Shown: piece by piece, positions 55,291 to 62,849 of the stretch
How positions within the stretch are numbered: position 1 is the first letter of the stretch
How the letters are laid out: each line of letters opens with the position of its first letter
NCBI RefSeq assembly: GCF_004358095.2
Contig: NZ_SMZJ02000002.1
Span: 310,001-374,000, forward strand
DNA from: Seonamhaeicola sediminis
GTDB taxonomy: Bacteria > Bacteroidota > Bacteroidia > Flavobacteriales > Flavobacteriaceae
Direction: 5' to 3'
Length of the DNA: 64,000 bases
Position numbers and translations under genes: made by a program
The notes under the pieces: model-generated
Told to the model about the DNA's origin: nothing
Databases searched by the model: none
What the model saw: the letters and a program-made list of their open reading frames with translations, nothing else

Positions 55291-55473
55291 ATGAGCTTAT
55301 ATATGTTACCACTAGCTATTGGACCTTGGCAAATAGCACTAATTGTAGTAGTTGTTTTGTTGTTGTTTGGAGGTAAAAAAATACCCGAACTAATGCGTGG
55401 TTTGGGCAGTGGAATAAAAGAGTTTAAGGATGCCAGCAAAGAGGAAAATGGTGACACTAAAGAAAAAGAATAA
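55291..55473 (+). CDS. tatA: Sec-independent translocase TatA/TatE
   Basis: A 60-residue protein with a single N-terminal transmembrane helix ([17 protein letters not shown]), the conserved F-G-x-K-K-x-P-E-L hinge ([14 protein letters not shown]) and an amphipathic helix with acidic tail. It forms the pore of the twin-arginine pathway, which exports folded proteins. The start is at ATG ([11 protein letters not shown]); an upstream TTG lies inside the promoter box, and an ATG 12 bp later is also possible. No tatC lies nearby. Confidence 0.93.
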   Translation: MSLYMLPLAIGPWQIALIVVVVLLLFGGKKIPELMRGLGSGIKEFKDASKEENGDTKEKE

Positions 55474-55494
55474 CACTTTACTCTATTGATAGTG

Positions 55495-55521
55495 AAAAGC
55501 CAGCGCATTGCGCTGGCTTTT
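55495..55521. terminator. Bidirectional terminator between tatA and the DUF4837 gene
   Basis: A GC-rich stem of 9 perfect pairs, AGCCAGCGC / GCGCTGGCT, with loop ATT, extended by three A-T pairs. It is flanked by A and T runs, so it serves both converging genes. It lies 22 bp past tatA and 22 bp past the DUF4837 gene stop. Confidence 0.92.
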
Positions 55522-55542
55522 TTTATACTTTATTGCTAAAGA

Positions 55543-56553
55543 TTATTCAATCTTAACAGATTTTATTATTGATTCTAACTCCAGCATGTAATTACGCTTT
55601 TCTACTGAAGGAGCAAAAACGAAGCCTTCAACACCAACCCAACGTTTATTAACTTTATCCTCTATGGTATAATTTATAAAAGGTCCTCCCATAAAATCAT
55701 TTGTTAATTCCCAGATACCCTTTGTTTCATAGGCAGGTTTGTTATCTACAATGGTCTCTATGTGGAAAGGCGTATAGGCATCTTCAGTTACCATAAAAGA
55801 ACTTATTTTATTACCATTAACATCCACAGTTTCGTCTAAACGGCCTTTAAAATACGCTTGTCCAATAGAATCTCTAATTTTTATTATTTGGTTTACAGTA
55901 CTATCATTTCGCTTCAAAGCCTCATAAGGCAAATCATAAATCATAATATGAGCATGCCCTGTTGTGATATCTTTTCTAAACCAAAATAGATTATCCTCGT
56001 TTTTAGCTAAATCATAAATTGATGGAAACTGAATGGTTAGCCTTAATTTTTCCTTTATTTTGTTAGCGTAATTATGTGGTGATTTAGCCATTTGGCGCTG
56101 TCTTTCAGAAATTTCCATGGCTCTAAATGTATCTACTATTTTCTCAGCATTTTGTGAAATTACATCTACTACATCTAATTTACTTTTACCAAAAATTGTA
56201 ATGACTTTTTGTGGTTTAGCATATACGTTTTCCTTTATATCCATTCCTGGATTCTCATTCATCTGTATCTTTAAAATTGTCCTGTTTTTTGTAACAAAAC
56301 CTGAAAAAACCGAAGGAGGAATTTGGCTCAATGTAAACATTGGTTCGTCCTGAGGAAGTCCATAAATAGTTTGTGTAAGAACTTCCCTGATAGCTTCGCC
56401 AACACTACCGTTCCACAAGTCATTATCTACAACAACTGATACATGATTGATGTTTCCGCTGGAGTCAAAAAGAAATTTCTCAGGCTCATTATTTTTGTCT
56501 TTACAAGACATTACAACCAATAATACTAAGGCTGATAGAAAGATTTTTTTCAT
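55543..56553 (-). CDS. DUF4837 lipoprotein
   Basis: The 336-residue protein has a lipoprotein signal with Cys17 in LVVMSCKDKN. The mature part begins with a conserved-looking GNINHVSVVVDNDLWNGSVGEAIREVLTQ and includes MNENPGMDIKENVYAKPQKVI. The later WELTNDFMGGPFINYTIED stretch is also family-like. I recognise it as DUF4837, a Bacteroidota family of unknown function. It is 22 bp downstream of the lytic transglycosylase gene and shares its strand, so a role in the cell envelope is likely. Confidence 0.82.
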   Translation of the reverse strand: MKKIFLSALVLLVVMSCKDKNNEPEKFLFDSSGNINHVSVVVDNDLWNGSVGEAIREVLTQTIYGLPQDEPMFTLSQIPPSVFSGFVTKNRTILKIQMNENPGMDIKENVYAKPQKVITIFGKSKLDVVDVISQNAEKIVDTFRAMEISERQRQMAKSPHNYANKIKEKLRLTIQFPSIYDLAKNEDNLFWFRKDITTGHAHIMIYDLPYEALKRNDSTVNQIIKIRDSIGQAYFKGRLDETVDVNGNKISSFMVTEDAYTPFHIETIVDNKPAYETKGIWELTNDFMGGPFINYTIEDKVNKRWVGVEGFVFAPSVEKRNYMLELESIIKSVKIE

Positions 56554-56575
56554 CTGTTTTTTATTTTAAAAGGAA

Positions 56576-58141
56576 CTAACCTTTTGATATTTTAAGTTTC
56601 ATTCCTGGTTTCAGATTACTACCACTAATACCATTCCAATCTTGAATATTTTGAATAGAAACTCCAGAAAATTTTTGTGAAATGCTCCATAATGAATCCC
56701 CACTTTTTACTGTGTAAATAATAACATCTCCAGAAAGTGGTTTGGTTATGGTTTTATTTTTGGTTGTTGAAGAAGATGAAACCACCGAAGGTGTGTAAGG
56801 TTTTCGCGGGTAAATTGTGAGTCTTTGACCTATTTGCAAATCATTGCTTCGTAGTCCATTCCATTGTTTTATTTGGCTTACTCTAACACCATAGTTTCTT
56901 GCTATTTTTCCTAAATAATCACCAGACCTAACTCTATAACGTACCCGGTCTGCAGCATTAAAAAATTGTGGTAATGGTTTTTCTCTTTTGGCAAATTCTT
57001 CTTTTACAAAAGCATATATCTTTTCCTCATTGTTTACAAAAGCACCTATAACCTCTCTTGGAAGTCTTAAATAATAATTCTCACCTTTTATTACAGGAAT
57101 AATATCTAATTTATAGGAAGGGTTTAAAAATTGAAGTTGCTCAACTGGCGTCCCTGTAACTTCAGAAACTTGATCTAGAGTAATCATATGTTTAACCAAT
57201 ATTGTGTCTGTTTCTGTTAATGTAAATTCCGGTTTTGTCTTTTTAAAACCATGCGCTTCGGCGTATTCAAAAATGTACATATTAGCTAAAAAAGCGGGCA
57301 AATACCCTGCTGTTTCTCTAGGCAAATTATGTCTGATATTCCAATAATTTTTATAGCCTCCAGAACGACGAATGGCCTTAGTTACATTGCCTGGACCTGA
57401 ATTGTAGGCAGCCAAAGCCAAATCCCAATCGCCAAATATTTCATAAAGTTTTGCCAGATATTTAGTTGCAGCTTTGGTTGATTTAATAGGGTCACTACGT
57501 TCATCAACATAACTACTCACATCTAAACCATACATTTTACCAGTACTAAACATAAACTGCCACAATCCGGTAGCTCCAACTCTAGATTTTGCTTTAGGTT
57601 TTAAAGCCGATTCTACAATGGCTAAGTATTTAATCTCTAGAGGAATGTTGGCATTATCCAGCTCGCGTTCAAACATTGGGAAGTAAAAATGACTTAAGGT
57701 TAACAGCCTCTGTATTAAATCTCTTCGGTGCTTTAAATAAGACTTAATAACACTTTCTAATGACGGATTATACTCGACATTAAAAGGGGTTCTTGCATTG
57801 AGCGCCTCTAGTCTTGCTTTTAAAGTATCTGTAGAGAGTTCTGGATAATCAACTTCTTTAAAATCTAATTCTGTAACCGTTTTGTAAATAGTATCAAAGA
57901 GGTTATTGCTGTATAGTTCTTGAAGCCATTTTTCATCAATACTGGCAGCCAATTCATGATCTTCAAGTTTTTTTATGTCAATGCTATCAGTTACAGCGTC
58001 AAGAGGTGTTATGACTTGATTTTTCTCATCAGCTAGGGTGTCTGAAACGGTTTTATTTAATGCTGAAACTGCCTCTTGTGCTTGAGAAAAGCAAAGTGAA
58101 GAACTAGAAAGTAATACCAGTATAAAAAAACGAAAAGCCAT
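56576..58141 (-). CDS. Lytic transglycosylase with two LysM domains (MltD-like)
   Basis: A 521-residue secreted enzyme: signal peptide (about 1-22), SLT domain (about 160-290) with the catalytic Glu177 in AIVESALKP, the GLWQFM motif and AAYNSGPGNV. Then come LysM repeats at about 402-445 and 475-519, linked by a serine/threonine-rich stretch. It cleaves the glycan strand with formation of 1,6-anhydromuramic ends, and the LysM parts hold it to peptidoglycan. It likely heads a transcript with the DUF4837 gene. Confidence 0.94.
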   Translation of the reverse strand: MAFRFFILVLLSSSSLCFSQAQEAVSALNKTVSDTLADEKNQVITPLDAVTDSIDIKKLEDHELAASIDEKWLQELYSNNLFDTIYKTVTELDFKEVDYPELSTDTLKARLEALNARTPFNVEYNPSLESVIKSYLKHRRDLIQRLLTLSHFYFPMFERELDNANIPLEIKYLAIVESALKPKAKSRVGATGLWQFMFSTGKMYGLDVSSYVDERSDPIKSTKAATKYLAKLYEIFGDWDLALAAYNSGPGNVTKAIRRSGGYKNYWNIRHNLPRETAGYLPAFLANMYIFEYAEAHGFKKTKPEFTLTETDTILVKHMITLDQVSEVTGTPVEQLQFLNPSYKLDIIPVIKGENYYLRLPREVIGAFVNNEEKIYAFVKEEFAKREKPLPQFFNAADRVRYRVRSGDYLGKIARNYGVRVSQIKQWNGLRSNDLQIGQRLTIYPRKPYTPSVVSSSSTTKNKTITKPLSGDVIIYTVKSGDSLWSISQKFSGVSIQNIQDWNGISGSNLKPGMKLKISKG

Positions 58142-58242
58142 AGTATCTAATTCAAATGAACGATAGTATGGCTAAAATCGTGTTTTTTGTGTGAAATAAA
58201 AAATTTCATTCCTTAAGTTGTGAAATCTTTTATTATTTATTT

Positions 58243-58343
58243 ATGCGTTAGCGATTGAAGCAAGTTACCTTGCCTAACTGCAGTATTGCAGACTGGCACG
58301 TAACGCGGAAAGCGCGACCCTGAACCTGTTTCAGGGAACGCCC
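58243..58343. repeat. GC-rich intergenic repeat downstream of pgk
   Basis: About 100 bp of higher GC content lie 12 bp past the pgk stop. It contains the stem-loop CCCTGAA-N5-TTCAGGG (58318-58336), a small CGC/GCG hairpin and a GGGCGTT..GCTTTCCGCG motif when read on the minus strand. I recognise the wording from dispersed repeats common in flavobacterial genomes. It may act as a 3' structure for pgk mRNA. Confidence 0.55.
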
Positions 58344-58354
58344 AAATAAAAATA

Positions 58355-59542
58355 TTACTCTAAAATAGCAGCAATTCCTGGAAGCGTTTTGCCTTCTAAG
58401 CTTTCTAACATAGCGCCTCCTCCTGTACTTACATAACTTACTTTGTCTTGGAAACCAAATTGCTTAACTGCCGCCACAGAGTCTCCACCACCTACAAGAG
58501 AGAACGCTCCATTTTTGGTAGCTTCGGCTATAGAATTTCCTAAATCTATAGTTCCGCCAGCAAAACTTTCCATTTCAAAAACACCAAGAGGGCCGTTCCA
58601 GAGAATGGTTTTAGATTCCTTTACAACTTTATCAAAAATTACGCGTGATTTAGGCCCTGCGTCAACACCTTCCCAGCCGTCAGGAATGGCATTGATATCA
58701 CAAACTTGTGTATTGGCATTGTTACTAAAATCATCTGCCGCAATAGTGTCAACAGGAATATGCACTTGAACATTCTTTTCTTTTGCTTGTTTTAAAATAT
58801 TTAAAGCCAATTCCTGCTTATCGTCTTCACAAATAGAATTACCAATGCTTCCGCCTTGAGCTTTTACAAAGGTAAATGCCATACCACCGCCAATAATTAA
58901 GTGGTCTACTTTATCCAAAATATTTTCTATAATGGTAATTTTAGAAGATACTTTTGCTCCACCAAGAATTGCTAGTACAGGTTTTTCTCCAGTTTCCATT
59001 ACTTTTTTAATACTTTCTATTTCTTGTGCTAGTAAGTTTCCGAAGCATTTTTTCCCTTCAAAGAATTGTGCAACAATAGTGGTTGAAGCATGTGCTCTAT
59101 GTGCAGTACCAAAAGCATCGTTCACATATATATCTCCTAATTTGGAAAGTTTTTGTGCAAAGTCAACATCACCTGCAGTTTCTTCTTTATAGTAACGTAA
59201 GTTTTCTAATAATAAAACTTGACCTGGCTCTAAACTTTCAGCTGCAGCCTCTGCTTCTTCGCCAATACAATCAGATACAAATTTAACTTCAACCCCTAAA
59301 ATATCTTGTACTTTTTCAACAATATGCTTTAATGAAAACTCCTCTTGAAATCCTTTTGGGCGCCCTAAATGCGACATTAAAATACAGCTTCCACCATCTT
59401 CTAAAATTTTAATAATGGTTGGTTTTGCTGAAATGATTCTTGTAGCATCAGTTACTTCAAAATTTTCATTTAAAGGCACATTAAAATCTACACGTATTAT
59501 GGCTTTTTTATTTTCGAAATTAAAATCGTTTAGAGTCTTCAT
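58355..59542 (-). CDS. pgk: Phosphoglycerate kinase
   Basis: A glycolytic enzyme: 1,3-bisphosphoglycerate + ADP gives 3-phosphoglycerate + ATP. The 395-residue protein has the N-terminal RVDFNVPLN (17-25), the [10 protein letters not shown] substrate loop, the hinge [13 protein letters not shown], and the ATP-side [13 protein letters not shown]. Length is standard for a monomeric bacterial enzyme. It has its own promoter-like box and is not linked to gap here. Confidence 0.97.
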   Translation of the reverse strand: MKTLNDFNFENKKAIIRVDFNVPLNENFEVTDATRIISAKPTIIKILEDGGSCILMSHLGRPKGFQEEFSLKHIVEKVQDILGVEVKFVSDCIGEEAEAAAESLEPGQVLLLENLRYYKEETAGDVDFAQKLSKLGDIYVNDAFGTAHRAHASTTIVAQFFEGKKCFGNLLAQEIESIKKVMETGEKPVLAILGGAKVSSKITIIENILDKVDHLIIGGGMAFTFVKAQGGSIGNSICEDDKQELALNILKQAKEKNVQVHIPVDTIAADDFSNNANTQVCDINAIPDGWEGVDAGPKSRVIFDKVVKESKTILWNGPLGVFEMESFAGGTIDLGNSIAEATKNGAFSLVGGGDSVAAVKQFGFQDKVSYVSTGGGAMLESLEGKTLPGIAAILE

Positions 59543-59570
59543 TTTTTGTAATATTAACTTATTAGTTCAA

Positions 59571-59598
59571 CAAAAGTAACTAATTAAACAGCACCAAA
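59571..59598 (-). promoter_or_regulatory. Promoter of pgk
   Basis: On the minus strand, TTTG (59598-59595), a 16-nt spacer and TACTTTTG (59578-59571), ending 28 bp before the ATG. The spacing is one base shorter than the usual range. Confidence 0.5.
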
Positions 59599-59702
59599 AA
59601 ATGCCTTTTTTAACGAAAACGTTTGAAGTCTTAAAGATTTTTTAAAAAGTTGGTTTTTGTGGCCTTCATACTTTGCATTATTAAGGAAAATCTTAAATCA
59701 GG

Positions 59703-59750
59703 TCTAAACAAAAAACCGTCAAACTTAAGTTTGACGGTTTTTTGTTTAGA
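59703..59750 (-). terminator. Perfect 48-bp palindrome, terminator of the type IX cargo gene
   Basis: Every base from the TCTAAAC end to the GTTTAGA end pairs, 24 bp per arm with its axis at 59726/59727. The middle part CCGTCAAAC / GTTTGACGG with flanking A6/T6 runs has the form of an intrinsic terminator, 23 bp after the cargo-gene stop. On the other side it faces the pgk promoter region. Confidence 0.85.
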
Positions 59751-59772
59751 ATTGCTACATTCCCAAATATGT

Positions 59773-60621
59773 TTACCTTTTGATAATTTTTGATGTTTGA
59801 ATAATACCCTCAGACTCTACCTTCATTATATAAATTCCAACAGGATAATTTGTTAAGTCTACAGAATATTGTTTTGATTTAAGTTTTCTCCTCAATAATT
59901 GCTTTCCTAATATGTTGTAGATAGACACTTCATCTAAAACTACATTAGCCTTAAAATTAACATGGTTTCTAGTTGGGTTTGGTCCAAAAGAGAACCCATT
60001 AATTAAACCGTCTTTATTTGACAACGTTGCTGTTTCTAACTCAAATTTATCAAACCCTAAATACTCATTTCCATTTTGATACACCACTAATCTCATTCTT
60101 ACATAATCATGCCCCGAGGGGATAATGTACTTAATATTGTTCCACCCAACAGAATTAAAATTCCTGTTAGAGGTTGTTTTAAATACATCTTCTTTAAAGT
60201 CTGCCGAATTCCAATCAGTAGCATTGTCATATCTTAATTCATAATAGATATAATCTCCTTTATCTAAACCAATGTATTGCACTTGAAAAGACAATTCTGC
60301 TTCTAATCCACCTATATATACACTATCAAAAACAAGAATATGTTCTGGAGAAGATTGACCTGTTTGTTGCTCAGAGTATTCATTATCTAAATCACGTCCT
60401 GCTAAATAACTTGATCCAGAATGCGGCCCTGCAATCCTGCCATTAGCGCTAGACTGATTTCTCCAAACATCAGTCCCTCCATTATTAAAATAAAAAGGAA
60501 TATTAGATGAATAGTTCCAATTATCTTCCTCTTTATTATCAAAGCCTTGTTTGGCAGACTGTGCATTTAAGTGAAATACACTAACAAGAAAAAATACGAA
60601 TGAAATAGTAGTTCTTTTCAT
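59773..60621 (-). CDS. Secreted protein with type IX sorting domain
   Basis: A 282-residue protein with a signal peptide (FVFFLVSVFHLNAQ, cleavage after residue 20). A beta-rich body has a carbohydrate-binding look (SSANGRIAGPHSGSSYLAG). The C-terminal type A sorting domain is at about 207-282, with GPNPTRNHVNF, VSIYNILGKQLL, YPVGIYIMKV and a terminal lysine-arginine. Such proteins leave the cell by the type IX system, for which SprE is encoded near 11 kb. The body has no recognised enzyme motif. Confidence 0.88.
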   Translation of the reverse strand: MKRTTISFVFFLVSVFHLNAQSAKQGFDNKEEDNWNYSSNIPFYFNNGGTDVWRNQSSANGRIAGPHSGSSYLAGRDLDNEYSEQQTGQSSPEHILVFDSVYIGGLEAELSFQVQYIGLDKGDYIYYELRYDNATDWNSADFKEDVFKTTSNRNFNSVGWNNIKYIIPSGHDYVRMRLVVYQNGNEYLGFDKFELETATLSNKDGLINGFSFGPNPTRNHVNFKANVVLDEVSIYNILGKQLLRRKLKSKQYSVDLTNYPVGIYIMKVESEGIIQTSKIIKR

Positions 60622-60669
60622 GGCGTCTTAATGTTAAACAATTAAAAACTAATAGATTAATGAGGGACT

Positions 60670-60677
60670 CAAACTTA
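60670..60677 (-). promoter_or_regulatory. Promoter -7 box of the type IX cargo gene
   Basis: TAAGTTTG on the minus strand, 48 bp before the start codon. No TTG at the usual spacing. Confidence 0.4.
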
Positions 60678-60759
60678 TTATAAAATACACTCATCCCCTA
60701 TTATATTCGATAATTAGCCTTTTATTTAGGTCTATTACATAAACCACTAGCTTTTCTGC

Positions 60760-60767
60760 TATATTTG
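60760..60767 (+). promoter_or_regulatory. Promoter -7 box of holB
   Basis: TATATTTG fits TAnnTTTG and ends 4 bp before the holB ATG, so the predicted transcript start is at or near the A of ATG. This points to a leaderless message. Confidence 0.45.
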
Positions 60768-60771
60768 TTCT

Positions 60772-61926
60772 ATGCTTTTTAAAGATGTTTTAGGACAGGA
60801 ACACATTAAAAATCACCTTACTCAGAGCGTGGATAATGGAAGGATATCCCATGCTCAACTGTTTGTTGGTAATGAAGGTTCAGGTACTTTACCAATGGCC
60901 TTAGCTTATACTCAATACATATTGTGCAATAACAAGGAAGGTGAAAATAATACAGGAAATGAGGCTTGCAACTTGAAGTTTCAAAATTTATCGCATCCAG
61001 ATTTACATTTTGCTTTTCCTGTAACAACCTCAGAAAAGGCTAAAAAACACCCTGTTTCCAGTCATTATCTTGAAGAATGGCGGCAACTATTAAAAGAACA
61101 ACCTTACGGAAACCTTTTTGATTGGTACAAACTACTGGGAGTAGATAACAAACAAGGACAAATTGGCGTTGATGAAGCTCAAGATATTATAAAAGCACTA
61201 TCACTGAAGTCCTACGAAGGAGGCTATAAGATCATGCTTATATGGATGGCAGAAAAAATGAATAGCGCCTGTGCCAATAAACTTTTAAAGCTTATTGAGG
61301 AACCACCAAACAAAACTATTTTTTTACTTATCGCTGAAGACGAAGAGCAAATAATAAATACCATTCGGTCACGCTGTCAAGTTTTGCATTTTCCACCCTT
61401 AGCTGAAAACGTTATTAAAGAAGCTTTGTTAGAAAATTATCAAATAGACGAAGCAGTAGCTACTAAAATAGCACATCAAGCTAACGGTAATTACAACAAA
61501 GCTTGCGATTTAGTTTACCATGATTCTGAAGACATTCAGTTTGAAGAATGGTTTGTTTTTTGGGTACGCAGCGCTTTTAAAGCAAAAGGTAATAAAGCCG
61601 CTATTCATGATTTAATTTCTTGGAGTGAGAACATTGCCAAAACAGGCCGTGAAACCCAAAAGCAATTTTTACAATTTTGTATTGGCTTTTTTAGGCAAGC
61701 GCTTTTATTGAATTATAGCGCTTCAGATTTGGTGTATTTAGAACCTAAAACAGAAACATTTAAACTTGAAAAATTTGCCCCTTTTATTCATGGCAATAAT
61801 ATTCTAGAAATTAGTAATGAATTACAAGATGCCATATATCACATTGAACGAAATGGTAATTCTAAAATAATCTTGACCGATTTATCTATAAAACTTACGC
61901 GATTGCTTCATAAAAAATCTGCTTAG
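60772..61926 (+). CDS. holB: DNA polymerase III delta-prime subunit
   Basis: A clamp-loader subunit of 384 residues. The N-terminal FKDVLGQEHIKNHLTQSVDNGRISHAQLFVG is the usual opening. The P-loop is degenerate (GNEGSGTLP, no lysine), as expected for delta-prime, which does not hydrolyse ATP. Further matches are KIMLIWMAEKMNSACANKLLKLIEEPP and the sensor segment RSRCQVLHF with the conserved S-R-C. It is separated from the kinase-like gene downstream by no bases at all. Confidence 0.92.
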   Translation: MLFKDVLGQEHIKNHLTQSVDNGRISHAQLFVGNEGSGTLPMALAYTQYILCNNKEGENNTGNEACNLKFQNLSHPDLHFAFPVTTSEKAKKHPVSSHYLEEWRQLLKEQPYGNLFDWYKLLGVDNKQGQIGVDEAQDIIKALSLKSYEGGYKIMLIWMAEKMNSACANKLLKLIEEPPNKTIFLLIAEDEEQIINTIRSRCQVLHFPPLAENVIKEALLENYQIDEAVATKIAHQANGNYNKACDLVYHDSEDIQFEEWFVFWVRSAFKAKGNKAAIHDLISWSENIAKTGRETQKQFLQFCIGFFRQALLLNYSASDLVYLEPKTETFKLEKFAPFIHGNNILEISNELQDAIYHIERNGNSKIILTDLSIKLTRLLHKKSA

Positions 61927-62849
61927 ATGGAGCAAGCCTTAAATAAATGGTTTGTAATTTTAAATCCTACATCTGGGAACAATGCATCTAAAAGGTTATG
62001 GCCAGAAATTAAACGTTTACTAGCATATTATGAATTTGATTTTGACTATGCCTTTACAGAATATGAAAGGCACAGTACTGAACTTACATATAAAGCTTTA
62101 GAACTTAGCTATAAAAAAATAATTTGCGTAGGCGGTGATGGCACCCTTCATAACATTGTTAATGGGATTATGACTCAAAATTATTTTCCCACACCTGATA
62201 TACATGTTGGAGTCATTCCAATAGGAACAGGGAATGATTGGGTAAGAACATTTAAAATTTCTAGACACATAGAATCTGCTATCAAAACTATAAAAAGAGG
62301 GCGTGTATTAACCCAAGATATTGGGGTGATTGATTTTATAACTGGTACAAGCCCCTCTGTATATTTTACCAATCTTGCTGGTGCAGGTTTTGATGGTTTT
62401 GTGGTTTCTAAAGTAACCAAAATGAAATACTTGGGAAAGATAGCTTACCTCCTTGGAGCTCTTATTAGTATATTTTCGTTTAAAAATTTCAACTCTAAGG
62501 TAACCATAGATAATGAACAAGTTTCTGGAAAAACATTGATGATACTTATAGGGTTGTGTAGATATTCTGGTGGAGGCATGCAGTTAACTAATAAGCCCAA
62601 TCCTTTTGATGGTAAGTTTGATGTAAGTATAGCTCAAAACTTAAATAAATAGAAATCATTAAAAATATTCCCATACTATTTAATGGAAAAATTACACTCT
62701 ACAAAAAGGTAAAAACATATAAGACCTGTACATTAAAAGTGGTATTTAAAAATGAAACTCTTCCTTATATTCAGGCAGATGGCGAGTTGATAGGTAAAGG
62801 AAATTTTGAAGTCAAAATCATAGAAAAAGCATTTTCTTTTTATGCTTAA
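61927..62849 (+). pseudogene. Diacylglycerol kinase/YegS-like gene with one-base frameshift
   Basis: The first frame gives 241 residues up to a TAG at 62650-62652. It holds the lipid-kinase motifs NPTSGN (13-18), GGDGT (69-73) and GTGND (100-104). The frame starting at 62649 continues for 66 codons to a TAA at 62847-62849 with family-like sequence IEIIKNIPILFNGKI, YIQADGELIG and a final beta strand. Joined, about 307 residues fit the normal length of the family, which phosphorylates diacylglycerol or related lipids. Restoring one A in the AAA run at 62647-62649 would fuse them. The gene is either inactivated or miscalled there. Confidence 0.85.

Noticed and set aside
62640-62655. Programmed -1 frameshifting in the kinase-like gene
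   Set aside because: The site lacks a slippery heptamer; re-pairing of AAA one base back would read TAA. A one-base deletion in an A run is simpler.
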